In this document: positions 26,252 to 34,582 of the stretch, one piece after another
Numbering within the stretch: position 1 is the stretch's first letter
Layout: every line of letters begins with the position of its first letter
Assembly: GCA_946411635.1 (NCBI GenBank)
Contig: CAMKES010000004.1
Span: 61,948 to 125,947 of the forward strand
Direction of reading: 5' to 3'
Length of the DNA stretch: 64,000 bases
Source: an uncultured Clostridia bacterium
Lineage (GTDB): Bacteria > Bacillota > Clostridia > Christensenellales > CAG-138
The notes under the pieces: model-generated
The model's input: the letters and a program-made list of their open reading frames with translations, nothing else
What the model was told of the DNA's origin: nothing
Database searches by the model: none
Translations under genes and position numbers: made by a program

Positions 26252-27220
26252 TCAGCCCTGCGGATACGTGGAGAGCGCGCTCAGGAGCTCTTCGCGGATC
26301 TGCGCGCGCCGCCAGACGGGAAGCAGCAGCGTCGTGTGCCGGAGGTTGGTGACGACGAATCTGCGCACCGCCTCCCACGGGGCGTCGATCTCCGCGCGGA
26401 TCGTTTCGCCCTCGGGATGCATCGTGACCGCGTCGCCGAAGGCGTCCAGAAGATCGCCCGCAAGATGCTCCGCGCACAGCACGGTATGCGTTTCCTTCAC
26501 GTCGGTGTGGTAGATCGCGCGGTTCACGTACGCCGCGACGTCCAGACCGTCTTTGCATTCGATCAGCGATTCCTTTTCGCGGACGGGCAGATCCGTCGTT
26601 TCGACCTGCGTCATGAGATCGCAGCGGTAGTGCAGAAGCCGTCCGTAGCCGGAGATGGACGCGAGAACGTAATAGAACCCGTCCGCAAGGAACAGCGCGT
26701 AGGGCGAAACGGTAAACGGCGTTTCCCGCTGCGCGGCTTTCGTGCCGTCGGGCTTCACGACCGTGTAGAAGAACCGGATCTGCACGCCATCCGCGATCGC
26801 GGATTTCAAAAGGTCGAGCGTTTCGAACACGGCGTCCGGCTGCGAACCGCGCTCCGCGTCGGAGACGTAGATCTGCACCTTGTCCTGCAGCCGCATCAGC
26901 ACGCGGTCGGAGTGCGGCGAACGCGGCGCGCGCAGGAACGCGTCCAGCGCCGCGGGCTCGTGCAGATGCACGCCCTCCTCGGCGTTCGGCTTCAGATAGT
27001 AGCCCTTGCCGTTCTCCTGATAGGTCGAGAGCGGAAAGCCCATCTCCTGCAGAAGCAGCAGGTTGCGGCCGACCGCCTTGCGCTCGGCGATCATGCCGAA
27101 GTCCGACGCAAGGTATTCGATGATCTGACGCGTCGAAAGCGGTTTTTCCTTTCCCGCGCGCTGTTCCAGCACGCGCAGGATGCACAGCGACAACGCTTTT
27201 TTGCCCTTCGTTTCCGTCAT
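26252..27220 (-). CDS. WYL-domain transcriptional regulator
   Basis: The 322-residue protein has an N-terminal winged-helix segment (LSTRQIIEYLASDFGMIAER to about residue 75). A WYL domain follows around 135-215 (IRFFYTVVKPDG, VSPYALFLADGFYYVLA), with a C-terminal WCX-type extension near 235-315. WYL proteins sense nucleotides, DNA ends or small ligands and regulate transcription; the ligand here is unknown. It starts 12 nt after mreB with a GAGGGGAG ribosome site. No defence genes adjoin it. Confidence 0.82.
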   Translation of the reverse strand: MTETKGKKALSLCILRVLEQRAGKEKPLSTRQIIEYLASDFGMIAERKAVGRNLLLLQEMGFPLSTYQENGKGYYLKPNAEEGVHLHEPAALDAFLRAPRSPHSDRVLMRLQDKVQIYVSDAERGSQPDAVFETLDLLKSAIADGVQIRFFYTVVKPDGTKAAQRETPFTVSPYALFLADGFYYVLASISGYGRLLHYRCDLMTQVETTDLPVREKESLIECKDGLDVAAYVNRAIYHTDVKETHTVLCAEHLAGDLLDAFGDAVTMHPEGETIRAEIDAPWEAVRRFVVTNLRHTTLLLPVWRRAQIREELLSALSTYPQG

Positions 27221-27232
27221 GATGAACTCCCC

Positions 27233-28270
27233 TCAGTCCTCATAGTAGTCGCCGCGGCGATAATCGTACAGGACGCCTTCGTATTTTTTCGGTTCCTCCA
27301 GAACCTTGCCGCAGCCGATCGCGACGCACGCGACCGGATCCTCCGCCACGTAGCACGGAACGCCCGTCTGCTCGGAGATGTACTGATCCAGTCCGAACAG
27401 CTGCGCGCCGCCGCCGGTGAGGCAGATGCCGCGCGTTGCGATGTCGCCCGAAAGCTCGGGCGGCGTCTGTTCCAGCGTGTCGCGCAGCGCTTCCGAAACG
27501 GACAGCAGCGGCTCCTTCAGCGCGTACGTCAGCTCGTTGGAGCCGAGCTCCAGCGAGACCGGAAGCCCGCCGCCGAGCGAGCGTCCGCGCACGTCCATCT
27601 TGAGCTCGTCCTTGCGCGGGAACGCCGAGGCGTACGCGATCTTCAGCTCCTCCGCGGCGCGCGTGCCGATCACGACGCCGTGCTGCCGCTTTAAATACCG
27701 CACGATCGCGGCGTCGAACTTGTCGCCGCCGACGCGCAGCGAGTCGTGCCGCACCGCCTTGCCCATCGAGGTCACGACGATGTCGCAGGTGCCCGCGCCG
27801 ATGTCCAGAACGACGTTCGCCTTCGGCTCGGTGATGTCGAGCCCCGCGCCGATCGCGGCCGCGACGGGCTCCTCCAGCAAAAACGTGTAGCGCGCGCCCG
27901 CGCCCTCGGTCGTTTCGATGACGGCGCGCTTTTCGACCTCGGTCGCCATCGACGGGACCGCCACGACCGCGCGCGGCTTGAAGAAGATGCGGCTGCCGAC
28001 GATGCGGTTGAAGAACAGCGTCAGCATGCGCTCCGTCGCGTCGAAGTTGGCGACCACGCCGTCCTGCATGGGGCGCACGATCATCAGATTGTCCGGCGCG
28101 CGGCCGACGAGATCCTTCGCCTCCTGCCCGATCGCCACGAGCTTGCCCGTGCCGCGTTCCACCGCGGCGACGTTCGGCTCGCGCAGCACGATGCCTTTTC
28201 CGCGCACGTATGCCAGCACGTTGCTCGTGCCGAGATCCAGTCCGATATCAGATGAATGAAACAGTCCCAT
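27233..28270 (-). CDS. mreB: Rod shape-determining protein of the MreB family
   Basis: Bacterial actin that guides wall synthesis along the cell. The 345-residue protein has the phosphate-1 loop DIGLDLGTSNVLAYVRGKG, EEPVAAAIGAGLDI, phosphate-2 loop DIGAGTCDIVVTSMG, RVGGDKFDAAIVRYLK, EELKIAYASAF and the adenosine loop ICLTGGGAQLFGL. The start MGLFHSSDIG at ATG 28270-28268 follows AAGGAT; the open frame upstream is not the N-terminus. mreC, mreD and rodA are absent, so this may be one of several mreB/mbl paralogues. Confidence 0.9.
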   Translation of the reverse strand: MGLFHSSDIGLDLGTSNVLAYVRGKGIVLREPNVAAVERGTGKLVAIGQEAKDLVGRAPDNLMIVRPMQDGVVANFDATERMLTLFFNRIVGSRIFFKPRAVVAVPSMATEVEKRAVIETTEGAGARYTFLLEEPVAAAIGAGLDITEPKANVVLDIGAGTCDIVVTSMGKAVRHDSLRVGGDKFDAAIVRYLKRQHGVVIGTRAAEELKIAYASAFPRKDELKMDVRGRSLGGGLPVSLELGSNELTYALKEPLLSVSEALRDTLEQTPPELSGDIATRGICLTGGGAQLFGLDQYISEQTGVPCYVAEDPVACVAIGCGKVLEEPKKYEGVLYDYRRGDYYED

Positions 28271-28366
28271 GTCGATCCTTTCGCCGCAGATGCGGCCGTC
28301 TGTACTTGTACCATAATTGTACCATGCCCGGCCGGAGAACCGATGAAGAAACTGTAAACGAACATA

Positions 28367-28395
28367 TTGCGAAATGTGAATTTTCACGATATACT
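28367..28395 (+). promoter_or_regulatory. Predicted promoter of engB, leaderless arrangement
   Basis: TTGCGA (28367-28372), a 17-nt spacer, TATACT (28390-28395). Only 6 nt separate the -10 box from the ATG at 28402, so transcription should begin at or within 1-2 nt of the start codon. Confidence 0.55.
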
Positions 28396-28401
28396 GTGGC
28401 C

Positions 28402-29025
28402 ATGGAAGAGCAATTTGTCATCAGACAGGCGGAATTCGTCACGAGCGCAGGCAGCGAGGGCAGCTATCCCGCGCCGCTCCCGTGCGAGATCGCGATCGTC
28501 GGAAAATCAAACGTGGGCAAGTCGAGCCTCATCAACCGGCTTGCGAACAATCACAAGCTTGCGAAAACCTCGTCGCAGCCGGGCAAGACGCGCCTCATCA
28601 ACTTCTTTCTTTTGAACCGCGCGGCGTACCTCGTCGACCTGCCGGGCTACGGCTTTGCGAAGGCGTCGAAAACGGAGCAGAAGAGCTGGGGCGATCTGCT
28701 GGAGCGGTATCTGTCGAGCGGGCGCGTGAAGCACCTGCTGCTGCTTCTGGACATCCGGCACGCGCCGACGCGCGACGACGTGCAGATGTTCCGGTATCTG
28801 CTGTACTACGGCATTCCGTACACGCTCGTCGCGACCAAGTCGGACAAGATCGCGGTTTCGAAGCGCCGCAGGGAGGCGAACGCGCGGGCGAAGGAGCTCG
28901 GCGCGCCGCCGTTCGCGATCCCGTTTTCGTCGGAAACGGGCGAAGGGAAGGCGGAATTGCTCGAACGGATCGGGCAGATCGTGAGGGATTGCGCCCCGCG
29001 GGAAAAAGAATCTTCCGAAGAATGA
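28402..29025 (+). CDS. engB: Ribosome biogenesis GTPase EngB (YsxC/YihA)
   Basis: GTPase needed for large ribosomal subunit assembly. The 207-residue protein has the G1 loop GKSNVGKSSLINRL, the G2/Switch I region SSQPGKTRLINFF, G3 LVDLPGYGFAK and G4 VATKSDKI. ATG 28402 gives the canonical N-terminus with the motif RQAEFVTSA; no Shine-Dalgarno sequence is present. It is divergent from mreB. Confidence 0.95.
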   Translation: MEEQFVIRQAEFVTSAGSEGSYPAPLPCEIAIVGKSNVGKSSLINRLANNHKLAKTSSQPGKTRLINFFLLNRAAYLVDLPGYGFAKASKTEQKSWGDLLERYLSSGRVKHLLLLLDIRHAPTRDDVQMFRYLLYYGIPYTLVATKSDKIAVSKRRREANARAKELGAPPFAIPFSSETGEGKAELLERIGQIVRDCAPREKESSEE

Positions 29026-29034
29026 AAAAAGGGC

Positions 29035-29063
29035 TTGACAGGAGCCGCGTTCCTTTGCATACT
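29035..29063 (+). promoter_or_regulatory. Predicted promoter of the zinc-ribbon gene
   Basis: TTGACA (29035-29040), a 17-nt spacer, CATACT (29058-29063). The leader is about 33 nt with a GAGGT ribosome site. Confidence 0.6.
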
Positions 29064-29102
29064 ATGCTTTGAAAATCTACAGGCGAGGTATTGTAAACAT
29101 CC

Positions 29103-29396
29103 ATGCTCAGAAAATGCCCGATTTGTGAATTGAATTATATCCACGGCAACGAGACCATGTGCCGCGTCTGCGCCGCGGAGCGGTCCGTGCGCCGCACCGC
29201 GCCGGCCGTCGACGAGGTCGTCATGTGCAGCGAATGCGGCGAAAAGCCCGCGCTGCCCGGCCGCGATCTCTGCGAGGACTGCCTCAAGGAGCAGAAGCGG
29301 CAGGCGAACCTTGAGGTGCTGGCCGACAAGGTCCGCGCCGACGAGGCGGAAGATCCCCTCGAGGAAGACATCACCGAACCGGCGGACGAGGACTGA
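29103..29396 (+). CDS. Small zinc-ribbon protein
   Basis: The 97-residue protein has four C-x2-C pairs (CPIC, CRVC, CSEC, CEDC) forming two predicted zinc ribbons, followed by an acidic tail (DEAEDPLEEDITEPADED). The function is unknown; such proteins bind nucleic acid or protein partners. It lies between engB and a metallophosphoesterase gene. Confidence 0.8.
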   Translation: MLRKCPICELNYIHGNETMCRVCAAERSVRRTAPAVDEVVMCSECGEKPALPGRDLCEDCLKEQKRQANLEVLADKVRADEAEDPLEEDITEPADED

Positions 29397-29434
29397 TCCC
29401 GCGCCGGAATCCCTGTTTTGAAAGCGAGGCGCGC

Positions 29435-30133
29435 ATGCCCCACGTTTATGCCATCGGCGATCCGCATCTGAGTCTGTCCGTTCCGAACAAGGCGATGGAC
29501 GTCTTCGGCGCGCGCTGGAAGGACCACGCGGAACGCATCCGCGAGGCGTGGCAGGACACGGTGGACGACGGCGACCTGGTGCTCGTGCCGGGCGACGTCA
29601 GCTGGGCGATGTACCTCTCCGACGCAAAGGCCGACCTTGCGTTTCTCGGCGCGCTCAGGGGCACGAAGCTTCTGCTGCGCGGCAACCACGACTACTGGTG
29701 GCAGAGCGTGACGCAGGTGCGCGCGGCGCTGCCGCAGGGCATGTACGCGCTGCAGAACGACACGTTCCGGTTCGGCGATCTGTACGTGTGCGGCACGCGC
29801 GGCTGGACGGTCCCGGAGTCGTCGCATTTCAAGGAAAGCGCGGACCGCAAGCTTTACGAGCGCGAGCGCATCCGGCTCGATCTGTCGCTTTCGGCGCTGC
29901 CGAAGGACGCGCCCGCCGTCGGCATGCTGCATTTTCCGCCGTTTTCCGAAACCGGCGAAAAGAGCGCGTTTGCGGAGCGGTTTGAAGCCGCGGGCGTGAG
30001 CGACGTCGTGTACGGTCATCTGCACGGCGCGTCGCACCGGTTCGCGTTCAACGGCGAAGCGAACGGCGTGCGCTACCATCTGGTATCCGCCGATTATCTC
30101 GATTTCGTGCCGAAGCGCATCCGTTCCTTCTGA
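29435..30133 (+). CDS. Calcineurin-like metallophosphoesterase
   Basis: The 232-residue protein carries the five metallophosphoesterase blocks in order: AIGDPHLS (Asp-x-His), VPGDVSWAM, LLRGNHDYWW, MLHFPPF and YGHLHGAS. It lacks a signal peptide, so it is cytoplasmic. The substrate is unknown; the YkuE-like/UPF family with an unmodified DxH start fits. It is 38 nt downstream of the zinc-ribbon gene and probably co-transcribed. Confidence 0.88.
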   Translation: MPHVYAIGDPHLSLSVPNKAMDVFGARWKDHAERIREAWQDTVDDGDLVLVPGDVSWAMYLSDAKADLAFLGALRGTKLLLRGNHDYWWQSVTQVRAALPQGMYALQNDTFRFGDLYVCGTRGWTVPESSHFKESADRKLYERERIRLDLSLSALPKDAPAVGMLHFPPFSETGEKSAFAERFEAAGVSDVVYGHLHGASHRFAFNGEANGVRYHLVSADYLDFVPKRIRSF

Positions 30134-30146
30134 ATCCGGCAGTTTC

Positions 30147-30180
30147 GCGGCAGGTTCCCACGGGACCTGCCGCCTTTTTA
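30147..30180 (+). terminator. Terminator after the metallophosphoesterase gene
   Basis: GCGGCAGGTCCC-type stem (GCGGCAGGTTCCCACGGGACC is the start of it) closing with GACCTGCCGC and then CTTTTTA, 14 nt after the stop. Confidence 0.85.
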
Positions 30181-30255
30181 TGCGGTTTTTCTTTTCTTTT
30201 CGCGCGTTTTATGTTATACTTTATTCAGAATCGTCTATCGGAACGGAGGGGAGAT

Positions 30256-31635
30256 ATGCAGCAGGATCCGAATCTGGGCAAACCGGCTGCCCGCAAAAAC
30301 GGGAACACGTTTCTGATCCCGATGGCCGTGCTGACGGCGTCGCTCGTCGTCGGCATCGCGGTGCTCGCGCTGTTTCTGCGCCTGAGCTTCTGCGCAAAAG
30401 AAGAATCCGGGACCGGACCCGACGGTACGGGCACGGTTTCCGTTCCCGAAAACGGCGTGCCGGACGACGTGCTCGCAGAGTTCGCCGCCGATTACGCCGG
30501 AACGACCGGCGCGGATTCGTTTGAGATCGTCTCGGTGCAGCACAGCGTCAACAAGGCAAAGAAGACCGATACCGTTACGTTCACGCTGTTCGAACGGCGC
30601 GCGGACGAGGTGTTTCAGTCGCGGCACATTGTGAACTTCGCGTTCGATTCCGCAAGCGGACGGTGGACCGCCGTCAAACACGACCATACCACGCCGGAAA
30701 CCGGCGCGCCCGCGCCGCCCTCGCAGGAATCGCAGACGACGACTCCGCCGCCTTCCGGGGAATCGCAGACGACGACCCCGCCGCCGACGCAGGAGGATCT
30801 GCCCGACACGTTCTCGTTCGGCGGCGTCACGCTCCGCCGCGGCGAAACGGGCGTCACCGGCAGCAAACGCGGGATCAACGGGCCCGACGCGGAGCATCTT
30901 ACGCATATCACGGCGGAAGAGGTCGATCTGCTGGTCAGGCTGTGTCCGGATCTTCAGGTGCTCGATCTCGACTACTGCTATCTGGACGACTACGCGCCGC
31001 TCGGCAGGCTCACGAAACTCAAAAAGCTCGTGCTGACCCACTGCGGGACGGAAACGAGGGGCAACCGCATCCGTTCGATCGATTGGGTGAGCGGACTGAA
31101 GAACCTTGAGACGCTGTATCTGGAGCATAACGACATTCAGGATCTTTCGCCGCTGAACGGGCTCGGGAAGCTCGAAGACCTGCGCCTGGGCAGGAACAAG
31201 CTGACGGACGCAAGCCTTGCGAGCCTTACGGATCTGCCGTCGCTGAAGTATCTCGGGATCAACGCCAACAGCAGCATCCGGTCGCTTTCAAAGCTGCCGG
31301 TCCTCGAGAATCTCCGCTTCATCGACGTCAGCCAGTGCAAGAAGCTTACGTCGCTGAGCGATCTGAAACTGCAGCCGTGCATGAAGATGCTCAAGTGCGA
31401 CAGAAGCGGACTGACGGATCTCGACGGGGTCTCCGCGCAGCCGGCGCTCGTGGAGATCGATCTTTCGGGATGCAGCCTCGCCCTTTCCGAATACCGGAAG
31501 CTGGAAAGCTGCCCGAAACTCGAATACGTCGTCATCAAGGAAAAGGACGACGCGGCGCAGTCGGCGATGGATACGGTGGAAAGCAACAATTCCCGCATCT
31601 CGCGCCTGTACGCGTGGAAATACATCAGCGGCTGA
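30256..31635 (+). CDS. Membrane-anchored leucine-rich-repeat protein
   Basis: The 459-residue protein has a short cytoplasmic tail and one membrane segment (residues ~20-42), then an ~80-residue domain. A Ser/Gln/Thr/Pro linker with a direct repeat (SQESQTTTPPP, SGESQTTTPPP) follows. About eight leucine-rich repeats then run from ~residue 225 (LQVLDLDYCYL, LKKLVLTHC, LETLYLEHN, LEDLRLGRN, LKYLGINAN). The LRR face probably binds a surface or wall ligand. ATG 30256 follows GGAGGGGAG; a TATACT box lies at 30215-30220 with a weak -35. Confidence 0.8.
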   Translation: MQQDPNLGKPAARKNGNTFLIPMAVLTASLVVGIAVLALFLRLSFCAKEESGTGPDGTGTVSVPENGVPDDVLAEFAADYAGTTGADSFEIVSVQHSVNKAKKTDTVTFTLFERRADEVFQSRHIVNFAFDSASGRWTAVKHDHTTPETGAPAPPSQESQTTTPPPSGESQTTTPPPTQEDLPDTFSFGGVTLRRGETGVTGSKRGINGPDAEHLTHITAEEVDLLVRLCPDLQVLDLDYCYLDDYAPLGRLTKLKKLVLTHCGTETRGNRIRSIDWVSGLKNLETLYLEHNDIQDLSPLNGLGKLEDLRLGRNKLTDASLASLTDLPSLKYLGINANSSIRSLSKLPVLENLRFIDVSQCKKLTSLSDLKLQPCMKMLKCDRSGLTDLDGVSAQPALVEIDLSGCSLALSEYRKLESCPKLEYVVIKEKDDAAQSAMDTVESNNSRISRLYAWKYISG

Positions 31636-31677
31636 TCCGACTGATGATCCGATAAAAACCAAGGAGGAACAACCATC

Positions 31678-33048
31678 ATGTTTTGCAGCAATTGCGGATC
31701 CGCCGTAGGCGAACACGACGTATTCTGTCCCGAATGCGGCGCGCGCATCGTGCGCCCGGCCGCGGCCGCGGAGCGCGAACCGCTCGTGATCGAACAGCCG
31801 CACTCGCCCGTTTACACGCCCGCCGCGCCCGTAACGGTTCCCGTGACGGAGCCCGCCGTTCCGAAGAAAAAGTCCAGGAAGGGTCTGATCATCGGCATCA
31901 TTGCCGGCGTCGCCGCTGCGCTCGGACTTGCCGCGGCAGCGATCTTCTGGCTCGTGCCGATGCTCCGGAGCAACACGCAGAAGAACGCCCGGGATGCGGT
32001 CATCAACGCGAGGACGGCCGTCGAGAACGCCGAAAGCGTACACACGGACATGAATCTCGAGATGAAGGTGACCATGGGATTCATGGGGCAGAACGACGAT
32101 TTGGAGATGTCGACCGCGCTTTCGATCGACTGGATGCGGGAGCCCGCCCGGTGGTACTTGGAACTGGACGGGAACTTCATGGGACAGCAGATGAACCAGC
32201 TGGCCTATGTGGAGATCGAGGACGGGGAAACCGTGTCGTATTTGTCCTCGGACGGCGGCCAACACTGGCGGAAGACGTACGGAACCGACGAGACCGTGGA
32301 TCAGAGCGAAAAGATGCTTGCGGTATTCCTGGAGCATGCGGACAACTTCCGCAAGATCGGTACGGAAACGGTCAACGGAAGCACCGCGACCGTGTACAGC
32401 TGCGAACTGGACGAGCAGTACGTCAAGGAAGCGCTGCAGGCGACCGGCATGGTGAGTTCGATGGAAGAGTTGATGGGCGAGTTTTCCGACGAGATCCTGA
32501 CGGGCCTCGGCAGCATTCCGATGACGATGTCCATCGACGACAAGACCGGCTATCCGGTGCATTACACGATCGATCTGTCCGACGCCATGCTGAACATGTA
32601 CAACAACATGATAAAACGGGCTCTGGAGCAGAGCGGAATGAGCGGCATCGAATTCACAGCCGACGTGGAAACGTGCGCGGTCGACGTGGTCCTGTCCCGG
32701 TTCAACGAGGTGGACTTTGAGATCCCCGAGGAAGTAAAAACGTCAAAGTCGGCCGGGGGCGAAGGCATCGTCGGCACGTGGAACCTGGTCGACGGCGAGG
32801 GCGACGAAGCGAAGGAGACCGTTCAGATGCTGCTCACGATGGGCGCGACGATGACGTTCACGTTCAACGAGGACGGAACGGGCAGCATGACCTACGTCTT
32901 CAGCGGAGACAGCGCATCGGAGTCCTTTGACTATACGCTGGAAGACGGTCAGATCGTGATCGAAGGCGACGGCGCGGACTACACGCTCGACGGCGACCGG
33001 CTGACCATCGAAGTGGAAGGCTACGTGCTGGTCTTCGAAAGACAGTGA
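31678..33048 (+). CDS. Zinc-ribbon membrane protein with lipocalin-like C-terminal domain
   Basis: The 456-residue protein starts with a zinc ribbon (CSNCGSAV, CPECGARI). One membrane segment follows (residues ~69-93), then an extracellular β-rich region of ~250 residues resembling LppX/DUF6612-type lipoprotein domains (HTDMNLEMKVTMG, WYLELDGNFMGQQM). From about residue 363 it ends with a ~94-residue module (GIVGTWNLVDGEG, MTFTFNEDGTGSM, GDRLTIEVEGYVLVFERQ). That module is nearly the same as the mature part of the three lipoproteins that follow. The arrangement suggests the module was gained by fusion or gave rise to the lipoproteins. Confidence 0.75.
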   Translation: MFCSNCGSAVGEHDVFCPECGARIVRPAAAAEREPLVIEQPHSPVYTPAAPVTVPVTEPAVPKKKSRKGLIIGIIAGVAAALGLAAAAIFWLVPMLRSNTQKNARDAVINARTAVENAESVHTDMNLEMKVTMGFMGQNDDLEMSTALSIDWMREPARWYLELDGNFMGQQMNQLAYVEIEDGETVSYLSSDGGQHWRKTYGTDETVDQSEKMLAVFLEHADNFRKIGTETVNGSTATVYSCELDEQYVKEALQATGMVSSMEELMGEFSDEILTGLGSIPMTMSIDDKTGYPVHYTIDLSDAMLNMYNNMIKRALEQSGMSGIEFTADVETCAVDVVLSRFNEVDFEIPEEVKTSKSAGGEGIVGTWNLVDGEGDEAKETVQMLLTMGATMTFTFNEDGTGSMTYVFSGDSASESFDYTLEDGQIVIEGDGADYTLDGDRLTIEVEGYVLVFERQ

Positions 33049-33088
33049 CCCCGCGGCGGGGCCGGATCCCCCGATTTCCGCGCGGTTG

Positions 33089-33118
33089 TTGACAATTCAC
33101 GGGTTTTTCTGATATAAT
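33089..33118 (+). promoter_or_regulatory. Predicted promoter of lipoprotein 1
   Basis: TTGACA (33089-33094), an 18-nt spacer, TATAAT (33113-33118). It is followed by CCGTAATGCG, also seen after the third lipoprotein promoter. Confidence 0.75.
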
Positions 33119-33161
33119 TCCCGTAATGCGTAATAGCATAATGTAAGGAGGATAATGAATC

Positions 33162-33527
33162 ATGAAGAAATGGATCGCAATTGTGCTGGTTGCAATGATG
33201 GCACTGGCTCTGGTCGCCTGCGGCGGCAAGGGCGCGAAGGGCGAAGGCATTGTCGGAACCTGGAAGCTGGCAGACGGTGAGGGCGAAGCGCAGCAGGCTG
33301 TTCAGATGATCCTTGCAATGGGCGGAACGATGACGTTCACGTTCAACGAGGACGGCACCGGTCACATGAAGATGGACGTAATGGGACAGCAGCAGGATCA
33401 GAACTTCAATTACACGATTGAAAACAACCAGATCGTGATCGACGGCGCGGGCGCGGATTACAAGCTCGACGGCGACAAGCTGACCATCCAGGTCGAAGGC
33501 ATGGCGATGATCTTCGACAGACAGTAA
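33162..33527 (+). CDS. Small lipoprotein 1 of the GTW/FNEDGTG family
   Basis: The 121-residue protein has a lipoprotein signal peptide with lipobox LVAC (Cys20). A single ~90-residue domain follows: GIVGTWKLADGEG, MTFTFNEDGTGHM and KLTIQVEGMAMIFDRQ. The pattern resembles lipocalin-like DUF4923/DUF5640-type domains. It is almost the same as the tail of 31678-33048. The ribosome site is AAGGAGG. The function is unknown; it is probably surface-exposed and highly expressed given its consensus promoter. Confidence 0.8.
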   Translation: MKKWIAIVLVAMMALALVACGGKGAKGEGIVGTWKLADGEGEAQQAVQMILAMGGTMTFTFNEDGTGHMKMDVMGQQQDQNFNYTIENNQIVIDGAGADYKLDGDKLTIQVEGMAMIFDRQ

Positions 33528-33543
33528 TCAAAACCGAAAAAGA

Positions 33544-33572
33544 CGGGGAGGAGCGATCCTCTCCGTTTTTTT
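33544..33572 (+). terminator. Terminator of lipoprotein 1
   Basis: CGGGGAGGA-GCGA-TCCTCTCCG followed by TTTTTTT. Confidence 0.85.
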
Positions 33573-33587
33573 GTCCGCGCGGAACCG

Positions 33588-33617
33588 TTGACAGGACCGT
33601 GTCCGCGCGGCTATAAT
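33588..33617 (+). promoter_or_regulatory. Predicted promoter of lipoprotein 2
   Basis: TTGACA (33588-33593), an 18-nt spacer, TATAAT (33612-33617), starting 15 nt after the previous terminator. Confidence 0.75.
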
Positions 33618-33657
33618 GTTCCTGCAAAAAAACGACGAAACAGGAGGAAGATCCCCT

Positions 33658-34020
33658 ATGAAGAAAACGATCGCGATCCTGCTGGCGGCGCTGATGGTGC
33701 TCGCTTCGATCGCCTGCGGCGGCAAGAAGAGCGATTCCGTCGTCGGCACGTGGGAACTGACCGACGGCGAGGGCGAAGAAGCGCAGCAGACCGTTCGGAT
33801 GATGCTTGCGCTGGGCATGACGATGACGTTCACGTTCAACGAGGACGGCACCGGCGTCATGGGCGTGAACCTCGGCGGCAAGGATGAAAGCGAGAACTTC
33901 ACCTACACGCTTGAGGAAGGGAAGATCCTGATCGACGGATCGCCCACGGAGTACCGGCTCGACGACGGCCGGCTGTATCTCAACATCAACGGCACCGTGA
34001 TGATCTTCGGCAGAAAATGA
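33658..34020 (+). CDS. Small lipoprotein 2 of the GTW/FNEDGTG family
   Basis: The 120-residue protein has a lipobox (LASIAC) and the same domain as its neighbours (SVVGTWELTDGEG, MTFTFNEDGTGVM, GRLYLNINGTVMIFGRK). It has its own promoter and terminator although the genes are in tandem, so copies can be expressed independently. A 29-nt block within the domain is identical in this gene (33820-33848), lipoprotein 1 (33327-33355) and the membrane protein (32848-32876), which indicates recent duplication or gene conversion. Confidence 0.8.
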   Translation: MKKTIAILLAALMVLASIACGGKKSDSVVGTWELTDGEGEEAQQTVRMMLALGMTMTFTFNEDGTGVMGVNLGGKDESENFTYTLEEGKILIDGSPTEYRLDDGRLYLNINGTVMIFGRK

Positions 34021-34033
34021 CCGGAACGAAAAA

Positions 34034-34062
34034 AACCGGAGAGGCAAGCCTCTCCGGTTTTT
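34034..34062 (+). terminator. Terminator of lipoprotein 2
   Basis: ACCGGAGAGG-CAAG-CCTCTCCGGT followed by TTTTT. Confidence 0.9.
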
Positions 34063-34072
34063 TGCTGCGATC

Positions 34073-34101
34073 GTTGACAACCGGGCCGCGATCTGCTATC
34101 A
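34073..34101 (+). promoter_or_regulatory. Predicted promoter of lipoprotein 3
   Basis: TTGACA (34073-34078), a 17-nt spacer, TATCAT (34096-34101), followed by ACCGTAATGCG as after promoter 1. Confidence 0.7.
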
Positions 34102-34148
34102 TCACCGTAATGCGGCGTACGCATAGTATTAAGGAGGAAATGACAGAT

Positions 34149-34529
34149 ATGAAGAAGATGATCGCTATTCTGCTGATCGCCGTTATGGCGCTCGGACTGA
34201 TCGCGTGCGGCGAAAAGGACGAACCCGTTTCGGACCCCAAGACGGCCATCATCGGCACGTGGCAGCTGAAGGACGTTGAAGGCGAAGGTGAAGAAGTCGA
34301 GTACATGAAGCAGCTCATCTCCATGGCCGATATGACCTACACGTTCAAAGAGGACGGGACCGTCACCGTGAAGGCGACGATCATGGGCCAGGAACAGGAA
34401 GAAAGCACGACCTGGTCGCTTGACGGCGACAATCTGACGGTTGCGGGCGATACCGGCAAGATCGAGATCACCAGCAGCACGCTGAAGATGTACCTGGACG
34501 GCTATACGGTCGTCTACAAGAAAAAATAA
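34149..34529 (+). CDS. Small lipoprotein 3 of the GTW family, diverged
   Basis: The 126-residue protein has lipobox GLIAC and a diverged copy of the domain (AIIGTWQLKDVEGEGEEVEY, MTYTFKEDGTVTVKA, LKMYLDGYTVVYKKK). ATG 34149 is preferred because it gives the same MKK start as its siblings and better spacing from AAGGAGG than the ATG at 34140. Confidence 0.78.
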   Translation: MKKMIAILLIAVMALGLIACGEKDEPVSDPKTAIIGTWQLKDVEGEGEEVEYMKQLISMADMTYTFKEDGTVTVKATIMGQEQEESTTWSLDGDNLTVAGDTGKIEITSSTLKMYLDGYTVVYKKK

Positions 34530-34546
34530 TCGAACCGAAACAAAAA

Positions 34547-34572
34547 AGGAGAGGGAAGATCCCTCTCTTTTT
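34547..34572 (+). terminator. Terminator of lipoprotein 3
   Basis: AGGAGAGGG-AAGAT-CCCTCTC with TTTTTT. On the other strand it lies just beyond the HAD gene stop (34583) and may serve both. Confidence 0.8.
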
Positions 34573-34582
34573 TGATGCGCGT

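Noticed and set aside
29103..29396. Late competence ComFC- or DksA-like protein
   Set aside because: The four C-x2-C pairs alone do not match either family; only a generic zinc-ribbon call is supported.
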